A DNA stretch of 64,000 bases. Source: Paenibacillus endoradicis. GTDB lineage: Bacteria; Bacillota; Bacilli; Paenibacillales; Paenibacillaceae. Positions within the stretch are counted from its first letter, which is position 1, and each line of letters begins with the position of its first letter. The stretch lies in assembly GCF_024721975.1 (NCBI RefSeq), contig NZ_JANQBB010000002.1, positions 310,001-374,000 of the forward strand, written 5' to 3'. A model generated the notes under the pieces. That model did no database searches, was not told the origin of the DNA, and was given only the letters and a program-made list of their open reading frames with translations. Made by a program: the position numbers and the translations under genes. Below are positions 26,943-35,787 of the stretch, piece after piece.

Positions 26943-27845
26943 CTAGTATTCGATGTCTTTGCCTAAGAACTTAAATTGAATGAATGAAACTATTGCAATA
27001 ATCACTGCAAGTATTAAAGATTGTGCTGCTGCCTCACCAAATTCAAAATATGTGAACGCATTGTTAAAAATCAACAATCCTACCATTGTCGTTGCATGAT
27101 CTGGTCCACCGCCTGTCATTAGATAAGCGTTTTGGAATACTTGGAAAGACCCAATCATACCAGTAACGAGTAAGAAAAGCGTTGTTGGCTTAAGGAAAGG
27201 AATGACGATAAACCATAGTTTTTGCAAGAAAGATGCACCGTCAATTTCAGCTGCTTCATAATAGCTGTTGTCAATACCAAGTAGTGCAGCCAGATAAATA
27301 ATAATTGCTGTACCGTGACTAGATAACCACGACATTAAGACAAGTGAAAACATTGCTGTTGCACTGGAACCAAGCCAATTTTGATTCTCAAAACCAAAAA
27401 ACATAACAATTTGATTGGCAATACCCGATTTCAAAGGATCAAAAATCCAAAGCCATACTACTGCTAGTGCTACACCAGATGCTACTGCCGGTAAATAATA
27501 AATCGCTTTAAACACAGTCTGTATTCTTTTCTTAAATGGCAGAATTAAAATTGCGACTAAGAATGACAAAAAGATATTAAATGGAACAGTTAATAACGTA
27601 TAAACCCCTGTATTTTTGAGAGCCTTCCAAAAAAGACCATCAGAGAATGACTCTTTGAAATTTTCTAAACCCACATAGGTGGACCCTAATGGTCTGTAAT
27701 CTTGTAAGCTAATGATGAAAGCGTTGATGACTGGATATGCAGTAAACAAAGCAAATGCAATAAGTGCTACTGCGATAAATGCATATCCCCATCCTGAATC
27801 ACTTTCGACTTTTAATTTCTTTTTTCTAGTTAATGTTTGACTCAT
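26943..27845 (-). CDS. ABC transporter permease, MalF-like (cell-wall sugar importer candidate)
   Basis: A 300-residue CUT1 permease. Helix 1 follows a charged start (SGWGYAFIAVALIAFALFTA), and the EAA loop is YYEAAEIDGASFLQKLWFIV. GAGAGG lies upstream of the ATG at 27845. A strong hairpin separates it from the lipoprotein gene. No ATPase is encoded here, so a shared one is assumed. Confidence 0.93.
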   Translation of the reverse strand: MSQTLTRKKKLKVESDSGWGYAFIAVALIAFALFTAYPVINAFIISLQDYRPLGSTYVGLENFKESFSDGLFWKALKNTGVYTLLTVPFNIFLSFLVAILILPFKKRIQTVFKAIYYLPAVASGVALAVVWLWIFDPLKSGIANQIVMFFGFENQNWLGSSATAMFSLVLMSWLSSHGTAIIIYLAALLGIDNSYYEAAEIDGASFLQKLWFIVIPFLKPTTLFLLVTGMIGSFQVFQNAYLMTGGGPDHATTMVGLLIFNNAFTYFEFGEAAAQSLILAVIIAIVSFIQFKFLGKDIEY

Positions 27846-27890
27846 TAGGACGCACCTCTCTTCTTAGAACAATCATACTTCTTCATATCT

Positions 27891-27932
27891 ATAATGAGAG
27901 CTGTACGTACTTTGACGTACAGCTCTTATTAT
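27891..27932 (-). terminator. Intercistronic hairpin after binding-protein gene
   Basis: An 18-bp stem (27891-27908 with 27915-27932, one mismatch) and 6-nt loop lie seven bases after the lipoprotein stop codon and before the permease gene. A full stop here would silence the anmK-murK run, so partial termination or mRNA protection is more likely. Confidence 0.75.
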
Positions 27933-27938
27933 TAAAAA

Positions 27939-29399
27939 TTAGTCTACAACAACGCCATCTTCACCGAAGGATTTGATTGCAGCTAATTTAACTGCATCAT
28001 ACATTTCTTGTGGTGTAATCTCGTTTGCTAGTAACGCTTGTAACTTCGGAACGATAACCTCAGTTTCGATTTTGATAGCTTCTGCAGCAAGATCAGTAGG
28101 AATATCTGTACGAGCAGCGACTGCTTTAGACATCATAATTTCATCTGCTTTAATGTTTTCTTCGCTACGAGGATATTCTTCTAGAACTTTAGAATTTCTT
28201 GCTGATTCAGTAATTGGAGACAAGAACAATTCATTGCTATAGTTTGCAGCTACCGAACCAGAAGATAAGTAGTACATAGCTAAAGCGATATTTTTAATGT
28301 GCTCTTCAGTCGGTTCTTTTTTACCACGTAATGCGATGTAACCATCAACAACAGTAGTAGGAATGTAGCTAGCACCATTAAATGTTGGTACTGGAAGTGG
28401 AACGTATTCTGCCTCGATAGATTCCGCTACTGCAGAACCATCATTCGCTTTAATCTTTTCATTATTTAAGCGTGCAGAGTTTTCAAAACTTGCTAGGCCT
28501 TTACCAGTAATCATCGTTTGACCTGTTAAGAACATATTCCAACGTTTACCGGCATCAATAGAGCTTAGCTCTTTTGGCATAGAACCATCATCAATCAATA
28601 AACGAAGTGATTCTAGAAGACCCAGGAAGTTTTTACTTGTGTAAGAGAACTTAAGATTTTCATCAAAATATTCAGGAATACCTGCAGATTTAGCCATAAT
28701 GCTCAAATAGTCTTTAGAAGTTACTCCAGCTGTTGCAAACACGAAACCGTAACGAGAAGTTTCACCTTTAGCATCTTTCACTACTCCAGCTTTAATAGCT
28801 TCGCGGAATTCATCATATGTCCAGCCATTTTGTTGAACAGCTTTCCAATCAATATTTGCTTCCTCTAGGAACTGCTTGTTACCACCAATAGAGTGAACAG
28901 CCATGTAAGCAGGCAAACCGTACTGTGCATCACCTAATTGGAAGTATTTCATAGGCACTTCATCATAATCTGCTTTCATCTCATCAGTTAAAACGTTGTT
29001 AATATCTAACAACATACCAAGAGCAGCATATTTAGATGTAGCAGTTGAACCAACCCAAGCAATATCTGGTGGAGAACCGGCATTAACTTGAGTGTCTAAT
29101 TTTTGCGTCATATCTTCCCAGCTTGCTGGTTCGATTTTTAATGTAAGATGTGGATATAATGCATTGAATTCTTTTTCCATGTCAGCAAAGCGTGCTTGAT
29201 AGTTAGCTGATGCTGGTGGTAATAACGCAGTAATCGTATCCTTAGCTGGTGCTGCTTCAGAAGTAGGACTAGTTGTGTTACCCGAATTTGTAGCAGGAGC
29301 ATTGTTTCCATTGTTCCCGTTGCCGCTACAAGCTGCCAATAATGATACAAGCATTGTTACTGCCAAAAATAGAGTTAAAACACGCGATCTCTTTTTCAT
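27939..29399 (-). CDS. Solute-binding lipoprotein of the cell-wall sugar importer
   Basis: A 486-residue lipoprotein. MKKRSRVLTLFLAVTMLVSL leads to lipobox LLAAC, then a Asn/Thr-rich linker. A family-1 fold is suggested by PDIAWVGSTATSKYAALGML and GQTMITGKGLASFE. The ATG at 29399 has AGGAGG nine to ten bases upstream; a TTG at 29417 would swallow that site. The gene is 62 bp after murQ. By context it captures muropeptide sugars, but no sequence feature proves the ligand. Confidence 0.9.
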   Translation of the reverse strand: MKKRSRVLTLFLAVTMLVSLLAACSGNGNNGNNAPATNSGNTTSPTSEAAPAKDTITALLPPASANYQARFADMEKEFNALYPHLTLKIEPASWEDMTQKLDTQVNAGSPPDIAWVGSTATSKYAALGMLLDINNVLTDEMKADYDEVPMKYFQLGDAQYGLPAYMAVHSIGGNKQFLEEANIDWKAVQQNGWTYDEFREAIKAGVVKDAKGETSRYGFVFATAGVTSKDYLSIMAKSAGIPEYFDENLKFSYTSKNFLGLLESLRLLIDDGSMPKELSSIDAGKRWNMFLTGQTMITGKGLASFENSARLNNEKIKANDGSAVAESIEAEYVPLPVPTFNGASYIPTTVVDGYIALRGKKEPTEEHIKNIALAMYYLSSGSVAANYSNELFLSPITESARNSKVLEEYPRSEENIKADEIMMSKAVAARTDIPTDLAAEAIKIETEVIVPKLQALLANEITPQEMYDAVKLAAIKSFGEDGVVVD

Positions 29400-29461
29400 A
29401 GATAGTAGCCTCCTCAATTTTGAATTGCATCAATACAGCCTTACTACTCACTTCACTTACA

Positions 29462-30367
29462 CTACGCTAATGATGTAATTGCTTGCTTCAAGCGTCCTTC
29501 ATTTTCATTGAGCGCTTTTTCTGCTTCAAATGCATCTAACCCCGTCTTAATCATCATTATTGCTAACTTACAATTCATAGATGCCTTTTCAAGTGCTTCT
29601 GTGGCGGTTGATGAATCTACATCAGTTGCACTCATAATGATACGAACAGAGCGATCTACAAGCTTAATGTTGCTAGCCTTCAGGTCAACCATTAGGTTAT
29701 TATAAGTTTTTCCTAATTTGACCATCGTACATGTGGTTAGCATATTAAGGACTAGCTTCTGAGCGGTACCAGCTTTCAATCGAGTTGAGCCACTAATTAC
29801 TTCCGCTCCAACAACGGGCGAGATGCAAACATCGACAATCGGTTCAAACTTGGAATCCTTATTGTTACAAACTCCGATCGTTGCTGCCCCAAGTTCCTTC
29901 GCCCTCGTCAACGCGGCAATTACAAAGTTCGCACTGCCACTCGCCGAGATGCCGATTACTGCATCCTTTTCCGTTATCCCAATACTTTCGATTAAAGCAA
30001 TACCCTCTTCAGCATCGTCTTCGCACCCTTCAACTGCTTTTCGCAGAGCAATATCACCGCCTGCGATATACCCTTGAACCAAGATTGGGTCAGTACCAAA
30101 GGTCGGAGGACATTCGGAGGCATCTAGAACACCTAATCTCCCCGAAGTGCCTGCTCCTATGTAAAACATTCTGCCATCATTAGATAATCTATGATGTAGA
30201 ATATCTACCGCCTTTGCAATGTACGGAATTTCTTTGGCTACAGCTGCGGGCACCAGAGCATCTTGTTGATTCATTAGCTGTACCATTTGCTCCGTTGTAC
30301 ACTCATCAATTATGAATGTTTCTGGATTAACCGCTTCTGTTGTCAATCCCGCAAGGTAGTCATTCAT
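29462..30367 (-). CDS. murQ: N-acetylmuramic acid 6-phosphate etherase
   Basis: Splits the lactyl ether of MurNAc-6-phosphate, giving GlcNAc-6-phosphate and D-lactate. The 301-residue SIS-domain protein has IGAGTSGRLGVLDASECPPT, with the catalytic Glu at residue 85, and VEGCEDD with the second catalytic Glu. The start at 30367 is chosen because AGGAGG lies seven bases upstream; upstream in-frame starts at 30400 lack a site. It heads the operon leading to the importer, anmK and the glycosidases. A palindrome TGAAATAAAATTTCA and a cre-like site stand upstream. Confidence 0.96.
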   Translation of the reverse strand: MNDYLAGLTTEAVNPETFIIDECTTEQMVQLMNQQDALVPAAVAKEIPYIAKAVDILHHRLSNDGRMFYIGAGTSGRLGVLDASECPPTFGTDPILVQGYIAGGDIALRKAVEGCEDDAEEGIALIESIGITEKDAVIGISASGSANFVIAALTRAKELGAATIGVCNNKDSKFEPIVDVCISPVVGAEVISGSTRLKAGTAQKLVLNMLTTCTMVKLGKTYNNLMVDLKASNIKLVDRSVRIIMSATDVDSSTATEALEKASMNCKLAIMMIKTGLDAFEAEKALNENEGRLKQAITSLA

Positions 30368-30482
30368 AGTCATCCTCCTCATGCTAGTTAAATGTGACAT
30401 ATTAATTACGAGGGATGTTAGTTTTATTCACATACCTTATAAACACATAGTAATACATCATTTTTATCTCGTCAATAGTTTT

Positions 30483-30497
30483 TGAAATAAAATTTCA
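30483..30497. promoter_or_regulatory. Candidate MurR-type operator TGAAATAAAATTTCA
   Basis: Perfect 6-bp arms TGAAAT/ATTTCA around three bases, about 116 bp before the murQ start. A further half site TTTATTTCA follows. The likely binder is the RpiR/MurR-like protein encoded just upstream at 31022-31885. Inference. Confidence 0.45.
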
Positions 30498-30557
30498 TGT
30501 TGCATTAATATTCTGATGTTTTATTTCAATCCTTTCAAAAGTTATTATACATAATTT

Positions 30558-30571
30558 GTGAAGCGCTTACA
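30558..30571. promoter_or_regulatory. Candidate cre (CcpA) site before murQ
   Basis: GTGAAGCGCTTACA has the central AANCGNTNNCA of cre, with the first two bases swapped. It could put MurNAc use under carbon catabolite control. Confidence 0.4.
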
Positions 30572-30946
30572 ATAGGTTTTCTAAATTATTTAAAAAACCG
30601 TTTTCACTGTTGCAAATACTCAGTAATTTGCTTCTGTTAAACCTGCATAATTATTATTTTTGTGCATATATATATTCTCTTTAAATGACGATATCTTTGT
30701 CAGTAATCTATCAATTGGCTCACTTTATTGGAAAAAAGCATTTGAATACCCAACATTTCCCTCACTTTTTTTTATGCATTACTTCTACTTTTTCAATTTA
30801 CTTTTCTATAAACTTTTACATAATCGCTGTCAAGTTAAACGTTTTCAAATTAGAGATAACCTAACATCACAATCTATATATAACTGTACCAATAAGATGA
30901 TCACGATTGCTATCCAATTAATTCCACAATACTAAAATGACTGCAA

Positions 30947-31000
30947 AAAAGAGGATCCCCCCAAAGTTAGTAAAAAACTACGCTTGGGGTATCCTCTTTT
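30947..31000 (-). terminator. Terminator of the RpiR/MurR-like gene
   Basis: AAAAGAGGATNCCC arms at about 30947-30961 and 30985-31000, with one mismatch, are followed by six T on the minus strand. It lies 22 bp after the regulator stop codon. Confidence 0.85.
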
Positions 31001-31021
31001 CATCACACCTAAAGTATTCTT

Positions 31022-31885
31022 TTAATATCTAAGTTTATTCGTTAATATATTATGTGTTTTCGTTAGATACTTTTTAACATGCTCGTATTCTGCACTAGCA
31101 ACTCCAGCAAACAATATATCAATAATTGTAAGCATTGCAATACGTGAGCCCATAGCTCCACTTCGTATCGTAATTTCAGGCGTAGAAATACTTAGTACAA
31201 TATCTGCTCGTTCAGCGAGTACACTTTTATTATATTTAGTAATAGCAATACACTTTGCTTTGTTTTTAAGAGCAATCTCTAGTGCATCAATAATTTCAAT
31301 CGTTGCACCTGAATTGGAGATGAAAATAGCTACATCATCCTTCTCAAGTAGCGTTGCTGCAGTAAGCTGGCTGTGACTATCTGTATAGGCATGGCACATT
31401 TTATTAATACGCGTAAATTTCTGTTCTCCATCCATGCAAATTAATCCTGAGGCACCAGCGCCAAAAAATACGATCCGCTTACTATGACATAATAAGTCTA
31501 CAGCTCGTGCAATTTCTTTGCGGTCAATAACACTAAGGGTATCTTCAATAGACTTGCAATTATTCAAAGAGATGTTTGAAATAATTGTCGATAGATCATC
31601 ACCCGGCTGAATATCTGTATATTGAGCTTTTGGATCCTCATCACGAGAGCCTAAAGATGCCGATATGCTCACAATAAAATTACGATATCCACTATATCCC
31701 ATTGTTTTACAAAATCTGAGGACAGATGCATCGCTTGTTTTACTACCTTGAGCTAGCTCCTTAATCGAGAGGTGAGGAATATCCTCTGTATTCTCCAAAA
31801 TATAGTCTCCAACCATTCTTTCTACAGGCGTAAGACTATCTCTCATCTCACGAATTTTAATTAGTATATTGTCATTTAGACTCAT
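31022..31885 (-). CDS. MurR/RpiR family transcriptional regulator (cell-wall sugar locus)
   Basis: A 287-residue regulator: RpiR helix-turn-helix at 1-75 (IKELAQGSKTSDASVLRFCK) and SIS domain at about 120-260 (FFGAGASGLICMD; ISNSGATIEIID). It differs clearly from the RpiR protein at 7745-8602. Encoded alone, just upstream of the murQ operon, it is the natural candidate to sense MurNAc-6-P or GlcNAc-6-P and control that operon through the TGAAAT-N3-ATTTCA palindrome. Ligand and target are inferred. Confidence 0.92.
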   Translation of the reverse strand: MSLNDNILIKIREMRDSLTPVERMVGDYILENTEDIPHLSIKELAQGSKTSDASVLRFCKTMGYSGYRNFIVSISASLGSRDEDPKAQYTDIQPGDDLSTIISNISLNNCKSIEDTLSVIDRKEIARAVDLLCHSKRIVFFGAGASGLICMDGEQKFTRINKMCHAYTDSHSQLTAATLLEKDDVAIFISNSGATIEIIDALEIALKNKAKCIAITKYNKSVLAERADIVLSISTPEITIRSGAMGSRIAMLTIIDILFAGVASAEYEHVKKYLTKTHNILTNKLRY

Positions 31886-31920
31886 AATCTACCTACTCTA
31901 GTTTTTATTGACCTCAAAAG

Positions 31921-32014
31921 GTAGTTCAAAAAGCAGAATTTGATAACGATGGTTGTCTAACGTAGGTTACTCGACATCGAATATGAAGCCTTACGAAATC
32001 CTGCTTTTTGAACT
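31921..32014. repeat. Dispersed intergenic repeat, copy 3 with terminal inverted repeats
   Basis: About 83 percent of the first 68 bases match the reverse complement of the unit at 5763-5831 with one gap. The element is bounded by a perfect 14-bp inverted pair, AGTTCAAAAAGCAG at 31923-31936 and CTGCTTTTTGAACT at 32001-32014, extending to 19 bp with one mismatch. It sits between the RpiR gene and glcF and looks like a MITE or a structured transcript end. Confidence 0.7.
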
Positions 32015-32095
32015 TTCATTTATAGTCATATCATAATCAAAATCTATTGCCTATTTCAACTAAAAAAACATATAACATAATTTGTAATTTCTTTA

Positions 32096-33457
32096 CTATT
32101 CCGAGAATATCATTCGTTCATGTAAAAAGTCAACAATATGCATCGCGGTCATCGGTTGCTCTGGCTTGTGTTTTTCAATACCAAGCTTCATCTGTAACAA
32201 ACAGCCAGGATTACTCGTTAACATATAGCTGGCTGCCGTTTGGTTAGCATACTCCATTTTATGTTCCAAAATAGTTCCTGCCATTTCAGGCTGTACAACA
32301 TTATAAACTCCTGCAGAGCCACAACAACTATCTGATTCAACCATTTCTATAAATTCAGCATTCGCTATCCCCTTCATCAGCTTACGAGGAGCACTAGCCC
32401 CCTTCATTACATTACGCAAATGACATGAATCCTGATAGGTCACTTTCACCTTCTGTTGATCACTACTTGCTATCTTCTGATCGAATTTAGGGATGCGTCC
32501 CTTTTCAACGACCAATGTGCTTACATCAATAACACGAGAAGCAAACCATGCGGCATCCTCGCTATACTTCTTATCATCCTTCATTAGATGATCATATTCA
32601 ACTAGTATTGCGCCGCATCCACCTGCATTGGATACAATATAATCGACATTAAGCGATTTAAACGTGTCAATATTAACTGCAGCCAGTTCTCTAGCATCAT
32701 TCATTTCACCACTATGCGCATGAAGTGCACCACAGCATACTTGACTCTGTGGAATGTGTACATCAAAGCCAGCAGCAGATAACAGCTCTACTGTGTTTAC
32801 ATTCGTATCAGCAAACATTACATCCATAATACAGCCGCGGAACATTGCAACCTTAGCGATTGCTTCACCTTTGGCAGGGTAAAATACACCTAGCCGTTCA
32901 ACTACGCCTTTTGCGCTAGCTGGTGGTAAAACCCCTTCCATCTCTGCTAGATGATCTGGAAATAGGTTCATCATCCCAGTTGTTTGAGCAACCTTTTGCA
33001 GCCCAGACTTTTGATAGAATGCAAGGGAGCCACCTAGCAGTTTCATTGCTCCTCGTTTCGGGAATAACGCTTTGAACAAGGTTTTACGCATAACTTTCAC
33101 AGGCAATGAATGTTTTGCATGCTCTTCTATCGCTTCCTTCGTTTGCTCAATTAATTGACCGTACTTAACATCAGCAGGACATGCCGGTTCACATGCTCGG
33201 CAGCCTAAGCATAAGTTCATCTGATCCTGAAACTGCTGATCCGGTACCATCAGTCCATCAACTGCTGCCTTCATCAGTGCAATTCTCCCACGTGGTGACG
33301 CTGGCTCCATACCTGTTTCCTTGAACGTCGGACAAGCTGGTAAGCAGAATCCACAGCGCATACAATTGGTAAGCTGATCATAATCAAGTTTTTCTAACAG
33401 TGTGCGTGCTAGTGGGTTTGTATGCTCGATATTAGGTTTACCTAGTGTACTAACCAT
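32096..33457 (-). CDS. glcF: Glycolate/D-lactate oxidase iron-sulfur subunit, GlcF-like
   Basis: A 453-residue protein with two [4Fe-4S] motifs, CMRCGFCLPACP and CLGCRACEPACP, in the N-terminal third, then two cysteine-rich CCG domains (CCGALHAHSG; CCGSAGVYN). It passes electrons from the flavin subunit GlcD to the quinone pool. Its ATG lies inside the last 8 bp of glcD. The family oxidises glycolate or D-lactate; lying beside a MurNAc locus that releases D-lactate favours the latter. Which acid is used is inference. Confidence 0.92.
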   Translation of the reverse strand: MVSTLGKPNIEHTNPLARTLLEKLDYDQLTNCMRCGFCLPACPTFKETGMEPASPRGRIALMKAAVDGLMVPDQQFQDQMNLCLGCRACEPACPADVKYGQLIEQTKEAIEEHAKHSLPVKVMRKTLFKALFPKRGAMKLLGGSLAFYQKSGLQKVAQTTGMMNLFPDHLAEMEGVLPPASAKGVVERLGVFYPAKGEAIAKVAMFRGCIMDVMFADTNVNTVELLSAAGFDVHIPQSQVCCGALHAHSGEMNDARELAAVNIDTFKSLNVDYIVSNAGGCGAILVEYDHLMKDDKKYSEDAAWFASRVIDVSTLVVEKGRIPKFDQKIASSDQQKVKVTYQDSCHLRNVMKGASAPRKLMKGIANAEFIEMVESDSCCGSAGVYNVVQPEMAGTILEHKMEYANQTAASYMLTSNPGCLLQMKLGIEKHKPEQPMTAMHIVDFLHERMIFSE

Positions 33458-34865
33458 GTTGTATCACCACTCTCTTCTTTGTTTCCTTTGCAAAAACTTT
33501 ACCAGGATTCAATATACCTAGCGGATCGAATGCCACTTTAATTCCTTTCATCACTTCGACCGCTGCAGATCCAACTTTCCACTCCAAATAAGGCGCCTTT
33601 ACAACACCGACACCATGTTCACCTGTAATAGTTCCACCTAATTCAATCGCAGCTTCAAAGATTTCAGCAAATGCTTCTTCAACACGATGCACTTCTTCAT
33701 GATCTCTAGCATCTGTCGTTGCAGTAGGATGCAGATTCCCATCCCCCGCATGTCCAAACGTCGCAATATTCACATTATGTTTTTGTGCAATAGCATTTGT
33801 GCGAAGGATCATGTCGGCAATTTTGGACCGCGGTACAGTAGCATCCTCTAGTATAGTTGTCGGACGCAAGCGGGCAAGTGCTGTAAATGCGCTGCGCCTT
33901 GCAGTTAGTAGCTTCTCAGCTTCCTCGCGAGTAGCAGCAATTTCAATACGATCTGCCTGCTCTTCTTTGCATATAGTAAAGATTTTATCAATATCACGCT
34001 CAACCATTTCTGGCTCGCCGTCTTGTTCAATAATTAGTATCGCTGCCATATCTAGAGGCAATCCGATTTTAGCGAAATCATCTACGACACGAATCGTCGT
34101 ATTATCCAATATTTCTAGTGTTGCTGGAATAATTTGTCCCTTAATAATGCTAGAAACGGTGCGAGCGGCACCATAAATATCTTTATACATGGCAATCATC
34201 GTTTTTTTTGTTTTGGGCTGAGGAATGAGCTTTAGAATAGCCTCAGTAATAACAGCTAATGTACCTTCGGAGCCAACAAGTAACTTCGTCAGATCATAAC
34301 CGGCAACATCTTTTGTCAATTTCCCACCTGTATGAATAACCGAGCCATTAGGTAGTACAGCCGTTAAACCTAGTACATAATCCTTCGTCGTACCATATTT
34401 TAGTCCTCGCAATCCACCAGAGCACTCGGCAATATTACCGCCGATTGTTGAAATTTTCATACTGCTAGGGTCTGGTGGATAGAAGAGCCCCAACCCTTCT
34501 ACATGGGCAATAAACTTTCCGGTAATGGCACCTGGCTGAACGGTAGCTGTTAGGTTTTCCATATCCACTTCAAGGATTTTGTTCATACGATGCATAACCA
34601 TAACGATTCCTCCCTGCAGAGGAGTAGTGCCACCGCAAAGATTAGATCCTGAACCTCTCGTAATAATAGGTATAAGAGAAGCGCTTGCAATTTTCATAAT
34701 TTCACATACATGCTCTGTCGTTTCTGGATAGATCACTCCATCAGGTAACGCTTGTAGCATTGGCGTTCCATCATAGGAATGAGCAACCAACGCCTCTTGA
34801 TCCGTTCTAAAATACTTTTCTCCGACAATTTCTCGTAATTGCTTGGATATAGCTTCATTCAACAT
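33450..34865 (-). CDS. glcD: FAD-linked glycolate/D-lactate oxidase subunit, GlcD-like
   Basis: A 471-residue FAD oxidoreductase of the vanillyl-alcohol-oxidase fold. Flavin-binding signatures are ITRGSGSNLCGGTTPLQGG, PPDPSSMKISTIGGNIAECS and GGKLTKDVAGYDLTKLLVGS; the C-terminus has GHAGDGNLHP and GEHGVG. The ATG at 34865, with GGGGGGA eight bases upstream, is chosen over a longer start at 34901. It oxidises a 2-hydroxy acid (glycolate or D-lactate) with GlcF. Divergent from a FadR-type regulator. D-lactate from MurQ is a plausible substrate. Confidence 0.93.
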   Translation of the reverse strand: MLNEAISKQLREIVGEKYFRTDQEALVAHSYDGTPMLQALPDGVIYPETTEHVCEIMKIASASLIPIITRGSGSNLCGGTTPLQGGIVMVMHRMNKILEVDMENLTATVQPGAITGKFIAHVEGLGLFYPPDPSSMKISTIGGNIAECSGGLRGLKYGTTKDYVLGLTAVLPNGSVIHTGGKLTKDVAGYDLTKLLVGSEGTLAVITEAILKLIPQPKTKKTMIAMYKDIYGAARTVSSIIKGQIIPATLEILDNTTIRVVDDFAKIGLPLDMAAILIIEQDGEPEMVERDIDKIFTICKEEQADRIEIAATREEAEKLLTARRSAFTALARLRPTTILEDATVPRSKIADMILRTNAIAQKHNVNIATFGHAGDGNLHPTATTDARDHEEVHRVEEAFAEIFEAAIELGGTITGEHGVGVVKAPYLEWKVGSAAVEVMKGIKVAFDPLGILNPGKVFAKETKKRVVIQHG

Positions 34866-34935
34866 TGAATAATCCCCCCAATCAAAAAGTAGACAGGTCA
34901 TCTGATGACTTTGTGTTGATTATAGCTTAATTACG

Positions 34936-34957
34936 TTGTACAGTATAGTCAATACAA
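34936..34957. promoter_or_regulatory. Inverted repeat TTGTA-N12-TACAA in glcD-regulator promoter region
   Basis: Five-bp arms at 34936-34940 and 34953-34957 lie in the 112-bp divergent gap between glcD and the GntR-type gene. GntR/FadR regulators bind palindromes with GT/AC cores, so this is a possible operator, though the arms are short. Confidence 0.3.
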
Positions 34958-34977
34958 TATTTTTTTGGAGGAAAGTT

Positions 34978-35700
34978 ATGCAACCGATAAAGGTAGAAAC
35001 AGAAAAAGGACATGAAATTGTTCAACGTGTCATCCTTTCACAGATAGAGGATGGCAGTTTGCAACCCGGTCACAAATTACCGTCTGTTGTAGACTTAAGC
35101 ACCTCCTTCGGAGTAGGTCGCTCGACGATACGAGAAGCGATTAGTGCACTAAAGGCAATGGGATGGATAGATGTTAAACATGGTGGCGGCACATTTGTAA
35201 GCAAGGTGCTTCCTACAATACAAAACAGTTCGCGAGATCCTTTCGAGGAAGCTGAAAATATAAAAGAAATTTTAGAAGTTCGTATTTGGCTTGAAAGTGG
35301 CTCAGCATCGTTAGCAGCGGAGCATCGTAATGATGCTGATGTAGCTCGACTACAACATATTATATCGTTGATGCAACAGGCCGTAGAACTTGACGATACC
35401 CAAATGAGTGAACAAGCAGATATTGATTTTCATCTAGCAATTGCTGCTGCTTCACACAACGAACTGCTCAATACATTAATGAGTTCACTAACGAGCAAGC
35501 TTACAGAAACAATGGGAAAGACAAGACAACTTTGGTTTTTCGAGGATAAATCTTCTAATACATTACTGCTGAATGAGCATCGGGCTATTAGTGATGCAAT
35601 CATTGCTCAAGATCATCTACTAGCTAGTAAACTTATGCAGGCTCATTTGCAAAAGGTCGAAAAAGTGTTGAAGAATAATGGAAGAATTACAAAATCATGA
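34978..35700 (+). CDS. GntR family regulator, FadR subfamily (LldR/GlcC-like)
   Basis: A 240-residue regulator. The N-terminal winged helix shows PGHKLPSVVDLSTSFGVGRS and TIREAISALKAMG; the C-terminal all-helical FCD domain has DIDFHLAIAAASHNELL and a final EHRAISDAI with metal-binding His. GGAGG is seven bases before the ATG at 34978; a longer start at 34936 lacks support. Relatives LldR and GlcC respond to lactate or glycolate, and this gene is divergent from glcD-glcF, so control of that pair by its substrate is likely. Confidence 0.92.
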   Translation: MQPIKVETEKGHEIVQRVILSQIEDGSLQPGHKLPSVVDLSTSFGVGRSTIREAISALKAMGWIDVKHGGGTFVSKVLPTIQNSSRDPFEEAENIKEILEVRIWLESGSASLAAEHRNDADVARLQHIISLMQQAVELDDTQMSEQADIDFHLAIAAASHNELLNTLMSSLTSKLTETMGKTRQLWFFEDKSSNTLLLNEHRAISDAIIAQDHLLASKLMQAHLQKVEKVLKNNGRITKS

Positions 35701-35719
35701 TTCTAATCTGCTAATTATA

Positions 35720-35787
35720 AAAAGCCCGTAGGCTTTGTAACCACACCTGCTTGCATGAGCGGTTATATATGCTTACGGGCTGCTTTT
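35720..35787. terminator. Bidirectional terminator overlapping the kinase stop codon
   Basis: AAAAGCCCGTA at about 35720-35730 pairs with TACGGGCTGCTTTT at 35774-35787. The right arm covers the last codons of the YesM-type kinase gene (stop at 35773). A second GTAACC/GGTTAT stem lies inside. Confidence 0.7.

Larger units (their letters stand above)
30368..31021. other. murQ promoter region
   Basis: This 654-bp AT-rich gap contains a perfect inverted repeat at 30483-30497, a cre-like site at 30558-30571 and the terminator of the RpiR gene at 30947-31000. A 91-codon frame on plus (30660-30935) has no ribosome site and unlikely composition. No other gene is seen. Confidence 0.5.

Noticed and set aside
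30660..30935. A 91-residue plus-strand frame upstream of murQ
   Set aside because: No ribosome site, very AT-rich Phe/Tyr/Leu composition, and it crosses DNA expected to hold the murQ control region.
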